Positions 43,945-51,711 of a stretch of 64,000 nucleotides of DNA are shown piece by piece. Origin of the DNA: Patiriisocius marinistellae (GTDB lineage: Bacteria > Bacteroidota > Bacteroidia > Flavobacteriales > Flavobacteriaceae). A program made the position numbers and the translations under genes. Where the stretch lies: assembly GCF_009014635.1 (NCBI RefSeq), contig NZ_BKCF01000001.1, forward strand, positions 62,001-126,000. The letters run 5' to 3'. Numbering within the stretch: position 1 is the first letter of the stretch; the number at the start of each line of letters is the position of its first letter. Under the pieces are notes generated by a model. The model was not told the origin of the DNA, did no database searches, and worked only from the letters and a program-made list of their open reading frames with translations.

Positions 43945-44511
43945 ATGGAAAAAAAAAGATGCGAATGGTGCGGTAATGATCCTTTATATATGGCATACCA
44001 CGATGAGGAATGGGGAGTACCCGTTTATGATGATAAAACGTTGTTTGAATTTCTTTTATTGGAGACATTTCAGGCGGGGTTAAGCTGGATTACTATTCTT
44101 AGAAAACGCGAAAATTTCAGAAATGCTTTTGATGGATTTGATTATAAAAAAATTGCGAAGTATGATGAAACTAAAATTTCGGCTTTGCTTGAAGATACTG
44201 GGATTATTCGTAATAAATTAAAAGTGCGAAGTGCCGTTACTAATGCGCAAGCTTTTATGGAGATTCAAAAAGAGTTTGGGAGTTTTAGCAACTACATTTG
44301 GAAATTTACAGATGGAAACCCTATAATAAATAATTTTAAATCTATGAAAGAGGTTCCTGCAAACACAGCTTTGAGCGATGCAATAAGTAAAGATTTAAAG
44401 AAGCGTGGTTTTAAATTTGTAGGCTCAACAGTTATTTATGCAAATATGCAAGCAACGGGAATGGTTAATGACCATGCTGTTTATTGTTTTAGACATAATG
44501 AAGTACGATAA
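43945..44511 (+). CDS. tag: DNA-3-methyladenine glycosylase I
   Basis: A 188-residue base-excision enzyme that removes 3-methyladenine. RCEWCGNDPLYMAYHDEEWG at the start and NDHAVYCFRH near the end hold the zinc ligands, and LETFQAGLSW carries the catalytic Glu (about residue 37). Ends in a strong palindromic terminator. Confidence 0.97.
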   Translation: MEKKRCEWCGNDPLYMAYHDEEWGVPVYDDKTLFEFLLLETFQAGLSWITILRKRENFRNAFDGFDYKKIAKYDETKISALLEDTGIIRNKLKVRSAVTNAQAFMEIQKEFGSFSNYIWKFTDGNPIINNFKSMKEVPANTALSDAISKDLKKRGFKFVGSTVIYANMQATGMVNDHAVYCFRHNEVR

Positions 44512-44520
44512 TTTTCAAAC

Positions 44521-44552
44521 AAAAAGCCAACTCAATTGAGTTGGCTTTTTGT
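44521..44552. terminator. Perfect palindrome terminator
   Basis: AAAAAGCCAACTCAA pairs with TTGAGTTGGCTTTTT without a free loop in the palindrome; T-runs on both strands. Serves tag (+) and the deiminase gene (-). Confidence 0.85.
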
Positions 44553-44580
44553 TTGAAGTAAAATTCTTTTTATTTAGAGT

Positions 44581-46308
44581 TTAGTACTTAAGTATTTTTT
44601 TAGTCACTTTTCCGAAGTCACCAATAAACGTTGCAAACAATGTTCCGTTCCAATCATCTTGTAGGTCTAAAATAATAGTCCCATTCCCGTTTTCAAGAGT
44701 ATTACTATATAATTCCTGCCCAAGAATATTTGTTATAGTAACTGTTATGTTTCCTCTAAGGTTACCCATTTTAAAGGTAACATCTCCATTAGTGGGATTA
44801 GGATATGGACCTGCAATCGCATTTTTTAGAAAATTATTTGTAGAAAGCTGCCCTACTTGAACGGTCCAAAAACCCTCTGGAGCAACAATTGGCCTTGCCA
44901 AAGATTTACCAGAATTTGATGTCCCAGAAATATAGTATTCCACATTATTTGCTACAACAGGAATGTCTGCCGTCCAAATATCATTTCCTGCATTAGTCAT
45001 CATTGTTTGGGTAAAATCTACAGCTCCTTCTTCTCTCCAAAAAATAGTTCCGTTTGCAATACCACTATTGTGTTTTATAGAAGCTTCAATTGTTATGGTC
45101 GTATTTTCAACAGATTCAGTAATTGGCTGATGTACAATCCACAATGGGTCTGCAACTCCAATAGTATGGGTGATACAATGAATTGCTCCAACTAATGAAA
45201 TTAAATTTTCTCCTGGATTGTCAACATCAATCCCTACAATATTGTAACCAGGCATCATTTCTTGCCATAATGCTAATGCTGGTGTATCTACATTTTCTCT
45301 ATATGTAGGCACTAAAATTGTTTTATTTAAGAACAATGCATTAGTATATGTTCTATAAGACCCGTTGCTATCAGGATATGCGCCACTTGTACTTGGCGGT
45401 GCAGGAATACGTTTAATTTTATATGGTGTGCCAAAAGGTGTTTGAAAGTTGTCTAATATGTAATCAATATTCTCATTAATCTGAGGACCATCTGCAACAC
45501 CCTCTGGATAACTACTCAACACTAATGTTTCTTCATCAAGCAATTTCATGTGCATATCAATATGATTGATAACATCAAACGGCATAGGGGTCATCTTTAT
45601 ATAGTTTTGAATCCCCATATAATCTCCCATAATTTGATCTATTTGAGCTTCGGTTTTTGGTGATACACCGTATGGATTTCCAGGTTCGTTTTCTTCTAAA
45701 ATAAGCTCAGAAGCAAAAGCGTTTCCAAGACCGTCACTCATATAATTTCCACCAGTATTTACTAAATCGTTTGTACCTGTATTTGTAATATAAATAGGTA
45801 ATCCCAATAATGCTGCATGTGCTTCTGGCACTACATTATCATTTGGTCTTGGCCTATTGTAAATCCAATCTGTCAATCCCCGCTCGCCTACTTCGTTTTC
45901 ATAAACTGTATTTCCAGCGTAGTCTCTAATCCAGATACTATCCCAATCTGCATCCATAAAGATTACATTTGTCAAATCTACTCCTCCGCTTGTTAAATAA
46001 TTTGCAACGTTATTTTGATTTTGAGTTGTAATAATTACTTTACATTCTTCTACTCCAGCAGCGACAATTTGACGTAAAATTCCTTGAAAATTGGACTCCC
46101 AAGTCACCACTAAATATTCAACTTCTTCCCACTCAGCAGCAGCACGCACTGGCACCGCTGGCGGAGGTGTCATTCTAGTTGTAGAAAATTGAAAATCTGC
46201 TACAAGCCCTTGTTCTGCTTCGGAAATGTAACTTGGTAATTGACCAAATGTGATGTTTGAAATAAGTAATATTAAAGCAACTGGAAGTAGTTGTATAATC
46301 TTTTTCAT
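44581..46308 (-). CDS. T9SS-secreted peptidylarginine/agmatine deiminase-family protein (PPAD-like)
   Basis: A 575-residue secreted enzyme. Signal peptide about residues 1-22; catalytic domain to about 405 with D129 (IWIRDY), R152 and R154 (YNRPRP), GGNYMSDG near 187, H249 and D251 (NHIDMHM), N323 and C378 (AIHCITHTIG). An Ig-like domain follows (about 410-490), then a type A T9SS sorting domain (GPYPNPTNGDV, ending KKILKY). Porphyromonas PPAD has the same order, and its reported catalytic set includes Asp130, Arg152, Arg154, His236, Asp238, Asn297 and Cys351. The usual label agmatine deiminase may be misleading: a secreted citrullinating enzyme is likely. Not shown. Confidence 0.85.
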   Translation of the reverse strand: MKKIIQLLPVALILLISNITFGQLPSYISEAEQGLVADFQFSTTRMTPPPAVPVRAAAEWEEVEYLVVTWESNFQGILRQIVAAGVEECKVIITTQNQNNVANYLTSGGVDLTNVIFMDADWDSIWIRDYAGNTVYENEVGERGLTDWIYNRPRPNDNVVPEAHAALLGLPIYITNTGTNDLVNTGGNYMSDGLGNAFASELILEENEPGNPYGVSPKTEAQIDQIMGDYMGIQNYIKMTPMPFDVINHIDMHMKLLDEETLVLSSYPEGVADGPQINENIDYILDNFQTPFGTPYKIKRIPAPPSTSGAYPDSNGSYRTYTNALFLNKTILVPTYRENVDTPALALWQEMMPGYNIVGIDVDNPGENLISLVGAIHCITHTIGVADPLWIVHQPITESVENTTITIEASIKHNSGIANGTIFWREEGAVDFTQTMMTNAGNDIWTADIPVVANNVEYYISGTSNSGKSLARPIVAPEGFWTVQVGQLSTNNFLKNAIAGPYPNPTNGDVTFKMGNLRGNITVTITNILGQELYSNTLENGNGTIILDLQDDWNGTLFATFIGDFGKVTKKILKY

Positions 46309-46394
46309 AAAATGAATTTTTTATAAAGTTCTGAAAACTTTAGAAACAATAGTACAAAATAGGATATTAATATGAGAAATTTAACGCCTGAACG

Positions 46395-47039
46395 CTACTC
46401 ACCATTGAGATAAGTCAAAAATTCTTTTCTTGAAATTTCATACGCACCCAAGGATTCTAAATGCTCATTATAGACTTGGCAATCTATAATTTTGTAGTCT
46501 TTTTCAATCAAGTATTGCGCTAAATAATAAAACCCCACTTTTGAAGCGTCACTTACTCTACTAAACATACTCTCCCCGCAAAATACCTTTTTGTCCTTTA
46601 AATCCACCCCATAAAGTCCGCCCACTAATTCATCATCCTGCCACACTTCAATCGACATTGCCTTACCATTTTTGTGTAAATTAATATATGCATTTTTCAT
46701 AGCATTTGTAATCCAAGTACCACCTTGACCATCTCTTTTTATTGTTGCGCAATTTTTTATGACTTCGGGAAAAGCTGTATTAAAAGTGACTTTAAAAACT
46801 TCCTTTTTAATAGTTCTCTTAAGGCTTTTTGTAATTCTCATTTCCGAAGGAAGCAACACCATTCTTGGGTCTGGTGACCACCACAATATAGGCTGGTTAT
46901 CTTCGTACCAAGGAAAGATTCCAGAGTTATAAGCCAACAATAATCGCTCCATGGTTAAGTCTCCACCCACGGCTAGAATACCGTCTTCGTTTGCTTGACT
47001 TGGGTGTGGAAACCAAAATATGTTATCAATTAAATACAT
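46395..47039 (-). CDS. aat: Leucyl/phenylalanyl-tRNA-protein transferase
   Basis: A 214-residue enzyme that attaches Leu or Phe to N-terminal Arg/Lys of proteins, marking them for ClpAP (N-end rule). FPHPSQANEDGILAVGGDL, GIFPWYEDNQPILWWSPDPR and GGLYGVDL are the Aat signatures. Single gene, separated from its neighbour by a terminator. Confidence 0.96.
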   Translation of the reverse strand: MYLIDNIFWFPHPSQANEDGILAVGGDLTMERLLLAYNSGIFPWYEDNQPILWWSPDPRMVLLPSEMRITKSLKRTIKKEVFKVTFNTAFPEVIKNCATIKRDGQGGTWITNAMKNAYINLHKNGKAMSIEVWQDDELVGGLYGVDLKDKKVFCGESMFSRVSDASKVGFYYLAQYLIEKDYKIIDCQVYNEHLESLGAYEISRKEFLTYLNGE

Positions 47040-47093
47040 TAGGTAATGTAATTTTAAAAGTGAATGTGGAGTAAAGCTTGTTGCTAAAATAAA

Positions 47094-47117
47094 AAATCCC
47101 GCAATAATGCGGGATTT
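47094..47117 (-). terminator. Terminator of the DUF3127 gene
   Basis: AAATCCCGC / GCGGGATTT stem with loop AATAAT; on the minus strand a T-rich tail follows. Confidence 0.8.
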
Positions 47118-47137
47118 ATAAAATTTAAAAACGCCTT

Positions 47138-47521
47138 TTAAAAAGGCAAATCGTCTTCTTGATTATCATTTAAATCGCTCACTGGCTCAAAGGCATCTGC
47201 AGGTGGCATAGGTGGCATTCCTGCTCCAGAAGGCGCCCCTTGGCTTACATTTTCAATTCTCCAGCCTTGAACAGAGTTAAAATATCTATTTGTATTTGTT
47301 TTTGGGTCCAACCATTCACGACCTCTTAAATTGATGCTTACTTTTACATCTTGTCCTGGCGCAACACTATTCAATAAGTCTGTTTTATCTTGCACAAACT
47401 CAATCATAATATGCTGTGGGTATTGCTCCTCTGTAGTTACAACCAATTCTCTTTTGCGAAAACCATTGCTGCCAAATGTTTGTGTTTCTCCAACTAGTTT
47501 TACTTTTCCTTGTACTTCCAT
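47138..47521 (-). CDS. DUF3127 protein (OB-fold-like)
   Basis: A 127-residue protein matching DUF3127: the start EVQGKVKLVGETQTFGSNGF and VQGWRIENV near residue 90. The tail is acidic and ends DDLPF, like the protein-interaction tip of single-strand DNA-binding proteins. The beta-rich OB-like body and SSB-like tail make a nucleic-acid role plausible. That is inference; the family function is unknown. Confidence 0.85.
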   Translation of the reverse strand: MEVQGKVKLVGETQTFGSNGFRKRELVVTTEEQYPQHIMIEFVQDKTDLLNSVAPGQDVKVSINLRGREWLDPKTNTNRYFNSVQGWRIENVSQGAPSGAGMPPMPPADAFEPVSDLNDNQEDDLPF

Positions 47522-47631
47522 AATCTGTAATTTTCCATCGTAAGCCTTTGTTTTAATGACTTTAATGGCAATCGTTTTAAATTAATTAATGTAGGGTTTT
47601 CCCCGTTATATATAAATGCGAATGTACGCTA

Positions 47632-48465
47632 TTATTTTGTTTTGATTAATTTTTGCCATGCCTTTTCAACAGCATCTAGTAATAAAAATTGTTGAACTTC
47701 CTCGTGGATAGTTTCGTCAATTTCAATGCCATTTATAATGTTGTTAGGCAATGTTTCAATATTTGCAAGCATCGCTAAATCGTTACCCGTAAATACTTTA
47801 CTGTTTTTAACGGCATCTGGCAAATTGTCAATACCTATTCCTAAGGTTGAAAGTGGTTTAGGGACTTCAAACATACCTTCTTTTGCTCTCCCGTACCAAT
47901 TGCCTCCCATTCTTGAAACTGCATCAAGTTTTACTGGGTCAATTTTTCCATCGCTATCTAAAATGGCTTCACTTACGTGTGCTTTTAAAACTTCGCAAAT
48001 AACTAAATTTCCCGCACCACCTTCGTTTCCTAATGCAACAACATCATTTACTTTACACTCAAATTGTACAGGTGCCTCTGCTACGCGCGGAGGTTGTACC
48101 GTTTCAGAAGCAAGCTCGGTAAATCCTGCTTTTTTAAATTCATTTATTCCTTGTGCATATTCTGTAGAGGCTAACGACATTTGTTGTACCATTGCGTAGT
48201 TACATATATTGATGACAACTTCTTTAACTTCAAGCACGTTTTCTAATGTGTGTTTAGTAGTATTATCCCGAACGCGCCTTGCTGGTGAAAAAATCATTAT
48301 TGGCGGGTTTGCACTAAAGACATTAAAAAAGCTAAATGGTGACAAATTGATATTACCTTTTGCATCTACAGTACTTGCAAAAGCGATAGGTCTTGGTGCA
48401 ACTGCTCCTAGCATATAGCCGTGTAATTGAGCAGTTGAAACTTGTTTTGGGTCTATTGTTATCAT
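47632..48465 (-). CDS. Flavin reductase family protein
   Basis: A 277-residue FMN-binding split-barrel protein. AFASTVDAKGNINLSPFSFFNVFSANPP near residues 28-55 is the flavin-binding signature of the flavin reductase-like family, and RDNTTKHTLENV follows. It may reduce flavin or act as a flavoenzyme on an unknown substrate. Single gene with a promoter box only 5 bases upstream. Confidence 0.88.
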   Translation of the reverse strand: MITIDPKQVSTAQLHGYMLGAVAPRPIAFASTVDAKGNINLSPFSFFNVFSANPPIMIFSPARRVRDNTTKHTLENVLEVKEVVINICNYAMVQQMSLASTEYAQGINEFKKAGFTELASETVQPPRVAEAPVQFECKVNDVVALGNEGGAGNLVICEVLKAHVSEAILDSDGKIDPVKLDAVSRMGGNWYGRAKEGMFEVPKPLSTLGIGIDNLPDAVKNSKVFTGNDLAMLANIETLPNNIINGIEIDETIHEEVQQFLLLDAVEKAWQKLIKTK

Positions 48466-48470
48466 TGTTA

Positions 48471-48478
48471 CAAAGATA
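48471..48478 (-). promoter_or_regulatory. Promoter -7 box adjacent to the flavin reductase start
   Basis: TATCTTTG on the minus strand ends 5 bases before ATG, which predicts a leaderless or nearly leaderless transcript. Confidence 0.5.
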
Positions 48479-48564
48479 CACTAACCCGTGTGGGGTTTGA
48501 ATAAGACGCACACAATAATATTAACATATTTACATTATATTTATCATATTAACCATTTACAGTT

Positions 48565-49725
48565 ATGCAGCAAAATGCCTCGGTTGGTCGAATTGTTTTT
48601 TTAATTAGTTCGGTAATAATAATTAGCCTTATTCTTTGGAACACATTTACTTTTTTTAACCAATTAAAAAATAATGAACGTACCAAAATGCAAATTTGGG
48701 CAGCAGCACAACAAGAAATCGCATCATCTGAAGTTGATATTAATGCAAACCTTAGCGAAACAGCCCTACGAGTAATTCAAGGAAATACTACAACCCCAAT
48801 GGTAAGGTATAGTCATAGTGATAATGAATATGACTCAAGAAACATTGACTCACTAACGTTTAATAATTTAAAAAAAAGAGAGAAATTAATTGCCCAGTTT
48901 ACATCTGAGTATAAACCCTTAGAAATTAAATATGGCGGACAAATCATTCAGACTATTTACTACGGAAATTCGCCATTAATTAACAAGCTTAAATATTATC
49001 CAGCTATACTTATTCTTATTTTATTATTGCTGAGCATTGCTATTTATTACTTTAATCAAACAGCAAAATCTGCCGAACAAAACAAACTCTGGGCGGGTAT
49101 GGCTAAAGAAACGGCTCACCAAATAGGCACACCACTTTCTTCCTTAGTAGGGTGGACCGAAATACTTAAGAGTGAAGATGTCAATCCAGAATATATTGAA
49201 GAAATGGATAAAGACATTAAACGGTTAGAAATAATTACAGATAGGTTTTCAAAAGTAGGCTCGATGCCAAAGCTTAAAAAAACAGATATCGTAGCTGAAA
49301 CTCACGATGCCTACGATTATCTTAAAAGTAGAAGTTCAAAACTTATCAATTTTAGCATTAAAGTTCCTACAAACCCTATCTATGTAAATCTTAATAGTCA
49401 ACTCTTTGGTTGGACCATTGAAAATCTTGTAAAAAATGGGATTGACGCTATGAAAGGAAAAGGAGATATTAGTGTGGTTGTAGAAATGACAGGTGATAAT
49501 GCCCTTGTTTATGTAACTGATACTGGAAAAGGAATTCCTAAGCGTAATCACAAAAAAATATTCACTCCAGGTTTTACAACCAAAAAGAGAGGATGGGGAT
49601 TAGGACTATCACTCGCTAAGCGTATTGTTGAAGAATACCATAATGGAAAAATACGTGTACTTAAAAGCAACCCTAAAGAAGGAACTACATTTTTAATTGC
49701 TATTAAATTAAGTGATACCATATGA
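48565..49725 (+). CDS. Orphan sensor histidine kinase
   Basis: A 386-residue membrane kinase. TM1 at residues 8-28, a periplasmic or juxtamembrane region (30-140), TM2 about 145-165, then DHp box with the His in KETAHQIGTPLSSLVGW (about 190) and ATPase boxes ENLVKNGIDAM, TDTGKGIP and GWGLGLSLAKRI. No response regulator is adjacent. The next gene overlaps its stop by 4 bases (ATGA). Signal unknown. Confidence 0.88.
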   Translation: MQQNASVGRIVFLISSVIIISLILWNTFTFFNQLKNNERTKMQIWAAAQQEIASSEVDINANLSETALRVIQGNTTTPMVRYSHSDNEYDSRNIDSLTFNNLKKREKLIAQFTSEYKPLEIKYGGQIIQTIYYGNSPLINKLKYYPAILILILLLLSIAIYYFNQTAKSAEQNKLWAGMAKETAHQIGTPLSSLVGWTEILKSEDVNPEYIEEMDKDIKRLEIITDRFSKVGSMPKLKKTDIVAETHDAYDYLKSRSSKLINFSIKVPTNPIYVNLNSQLFGWTIENLVKNGIDAMKGKGDISVVVEMTGDNALVYVTDTGKGIPKRNHKKIFTPGFTTKKRGWGLGLSLAKRIVEEYHNGKIRVLKSNPKEGTTFLIAIKLSDTI

Positions 49726-50072
49726 CCACAAATCATACACTACATACCGCTAAAATTAAAAATAACTGTCCCACTTGTTTTGCAAACAATGGACTAGAAT
49801 TTTCATTTACTCAAGAAGAAACTTCTAAAAAACTTTATTCAAAAGCAGACAAGAATATTATTGAAAAACTTTACTGCACAAGCTGTAACACTCAAATATT
49901 TCCAGTAAGTTGGGATGATAATATTGAGCGTGTTTATGAATACAATAAAAAACAAGTAATCCCAAAAAAGACATCTATAAGATTGACTTCATTGGGATAT
50001 ATAATAATTTTAATATGTATTGTTGCTGTAGCTGCCTTAGCTTACGGAGTTATTTATTTAAGTACGCTATAG
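49722..50072 (+). CDS. Zinc-ribbon membrane protein
   Basis: A 116-residue protein with two CxxC knuckles (CPTC near residue 17, CTSC near 51) that could hold zinc, followed by a C-terminal hydrophobic helix (about residues 90-112). It overlaps the preceding kinase by 4 bases, so it is probably co-expressed and could modulate it. Unknown family. Its end overlaps the convergent HIT gene by 6 bases. Confidence 0.65.
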   Translation: MTTNHTLHTAKIKNNCPTCFANNGLEFSFTQEETSKKLYSKADKNIIEKLYCTSCNTQIFPVSWDDNIERVYEYNKKQVIPKKTSIRLTSLGYIIILICIVAVAALAYGVIYLSTL

Positions 50073-50456
50073 CTTAGAGTTAATACTTTTAGCAAGAGTT
50101 ATAAACTCATTCTCTGTCATTTTAACTTTATGTTGAAAAGTCATTTCTTTCATATCATTTAATGGAATTAAATGCACATGTACATGAGGAACTTCAAGAC
50201 CGACAACACTCACTCCAACTCTTTTACAAGAAACTGCTTTTTCTAAACCAATTGCTACTTTTCTTGAAAATTGCATTAATTCCAAATATGCTTGTTCACC
50301 CATATCAAAAATACGATTGGTTTCTTCCTTAGGAATACACAAAGTATGTCCTTTTGCATTAGGATTTATGTCTAAAAAGGCTATGTGTTTTGAATCCTCA
50401 GCAACTTTGTAACAAGGTATTTCTCCATTTATAATTTTAGTGAAAATTGTGGCCAT
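50067..50456 (-). CDS. HIT family nucleotide hydrolase
   Basis: A 129-residue histidine-triad protein. The triad HVHVHLIPL near residue 98 is complete, and FLDINPNAKGHTLCIPKEE is typical of HINT-type proteins, which hydrolyse AMP-linked substrates. It lies 11 bases after greA on the same strand, a common pairing in Bacteroidetes. Confidence 0.94.
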   Translation of the reverse strand: MATIFTKIINGEIPCYKVAEDSKHIAFLDINPNAKGHTLCIPKEETNRIFDMGEQAYLELMQFSRKVAIGLEKAVSCKRVGVSVVGLEVPHVHVHLIPLNDMKEMTFQHKVKMTENEFITLAKSINSKL

Positions 50457-50467
50457 ATTAAATTAAT

Positions 50468-50944
50468 TTAAGTCCTTGAAATCTCTAAAATTTCAAATTT
50501 CATCGTTCCCGCAGGCACAACCACATCTGCTACATCACCCACTTCGCACCCCAATAGACCTTTACCTATAGGAGAATCTACAGATATTTTTCCTGTTTTT
50601 AAATCGGCTTCACTTTGCGCTACTAATTTGTATGTCATTTGTGTGCCGTTTGATTGATTTTTTATTTTTACCGTTGAATGAATTAACACTTTTGATGTAT
50701 CTAATTGCGACTCGTCAATAACACGTGCATTAGCAACTACTTCTTCAAGTTTTGAAATACGCATTTCTAACATTCCTTGTGCTTCTTTTGCTGCATCATA
50801 TTCTGCGTTTTCACTTAAATCTCCTTTATCACGAGCCTCTGCAATTGCATTTGATGCCTTAGGGCGTTCAATGTCTTTAAGTTGAGCTAATTCTGCTCTT
50901 AGTTTTTTTAAACCTTCATCTGTATAATAAGATACTTTACTCAT
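50468..50944 (-). CDS. greA: Transcription elongation factor GreA
   Basis: A 158-residue factor that rescues backtracked RNA polymerase by stimulating transcript cleavage. The N-terminal coiled coil carries RDKGDLSENAEYDAAKEAQ (about residues 38-56, with the acidic tip DLSENAEY), and the C-terminal FKBP-like domain has SPIGKGLLGCEVGD. First gene of greA-HIT. Confidence 0.97.
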   Translation of the reverse strand: MSKVSYYTDEGLKKLRAELAQLKDIERPKASNAIAEARDKGDLSENAEYDAAKEAQGMLEMRISKLEEVVANARVIDESQLDTSKVLIHSTVKIKNQSNGTQMTYKLVAQSEADLKTGKISVDSPIGKGLLGCEVGDVADVVVPAGTMKFEILEISRT

Positions 50945-51157
50945 TTTAATTTCGTTTTAGTTTTTAATAATCCTAAAGTCTCCATCATTTTCTGTCGTGA
51001 CCTTAGAACAAGAAACCCGCCTCTAGCTATTAATTATAAACCAGCGGGCAGGAATAGAAAAATCCCATAGATTACGGGATTTGCCTAACAAATATACTAA
51101 AAAATAAACAGTTGCGTAATTTTTTATAATTTCGCTTTGCGTAAATATCGCTTCCCT

Positions 51158-51589
51158 ATGAAAAAAATACTTTTAACCATTATGGCTATTGCAACATTAT
51201 TTGCATGCAAATCTGATGACGAGATAAACCAGAATAATCCTAATTATCCTAACGCATTTGTACAGCTCAGCCTTAACCTCAATTTACCAGAATATAATAA
51301 TTTGCGTTTTCCAGGAGGTTCTTTCATAACCACCACTCAAGGCACAAAAGGTGTGGTTGTTTATAATGTAAATAATGATTTATATACTGCCTTTGAGTTG
51401 ACAGACCCTAATCATCCACCAAGTACATGCTCACGCATGACACTCAATGGCATAATTACGAGTTGTTCTTGCGGGGATGGAAACACCTATGATGTTGTAA
51501 CTGGCTCACATCAAACAGATGAAAATTTATTTCCCATGACCCAGTACCGCATTGTAAAGAATGGAAATACACTGCGAATTACAAATTAA
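51158..51589 (+). CDS. Rieske-like lipoprotein with lost cluster ligands
   Basis: A 143-residue lipoprotein (lipobox ATLFAC, Cys16). I start at ATG 51158; an upstream TTG adds unrelated residues. Layout and ending (PMTQYRIVKNGNTLRITN) follow flavobacterial Rieske 2Fe-2S lipoproteins, but the ligand boxes are CSRM and CSCGDG rather than CxH and CxxH, so no normal cluster can form. Possibly a binding protein derived from a Rieske fold. Family link is my judgement. Confidence 0.6.
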   Translation: MKKILLTIMAIATLFACKSDDEINQNNPNYPNAFVQLSLNLNLPEYNNLRFPGGSFITTTQGTKGVVVYNVNNDLYTAFELTDPNHPPSTCSRMTLNGIITSCSCGDGNTYDVVTGSHQTDENLFPMTQYRIVKNGNTLRITN

Positions 51590-51605
51590 AACGGCACACT
51601 ATTTT

Positions 51606-51615
51606 CTTCGGAAAT
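51606..51615 (+). repeat. CTTCGGAAAT motif copy
   Basis: Intergenic, 17 bases after the stop codon of the Rieske-like gene. Confidence 0.55.
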
Positions 51616-51655
51616 TTTAAGGGTGGAACATATTCTATTTCAATCCTAAAAATAG

Positions 51656-51689
51656 AAATGCCCTTTATAATATACAAAAGGGCATTTTC
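51656..51689 (-). terminator. Terminator of the TonB-dependent receptor gene
   Basis: AAATGCCCTTT / AAAGGGCATTT stem, T-rich on the minus-strand side. Confidence 0.8.
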
Positions 51690-51711
51690 TGACTTGAAAA
51701 AAAACTGCTTT

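Noticed and set aside
51000-51081. Possible small RNA upstream of greA (CCCGC..GCGGG and AAATCCC..GGGATTT)
   Set aside because: Weak pairing, no recognisable class; the second stem may be a simple terminator-like hairpin.
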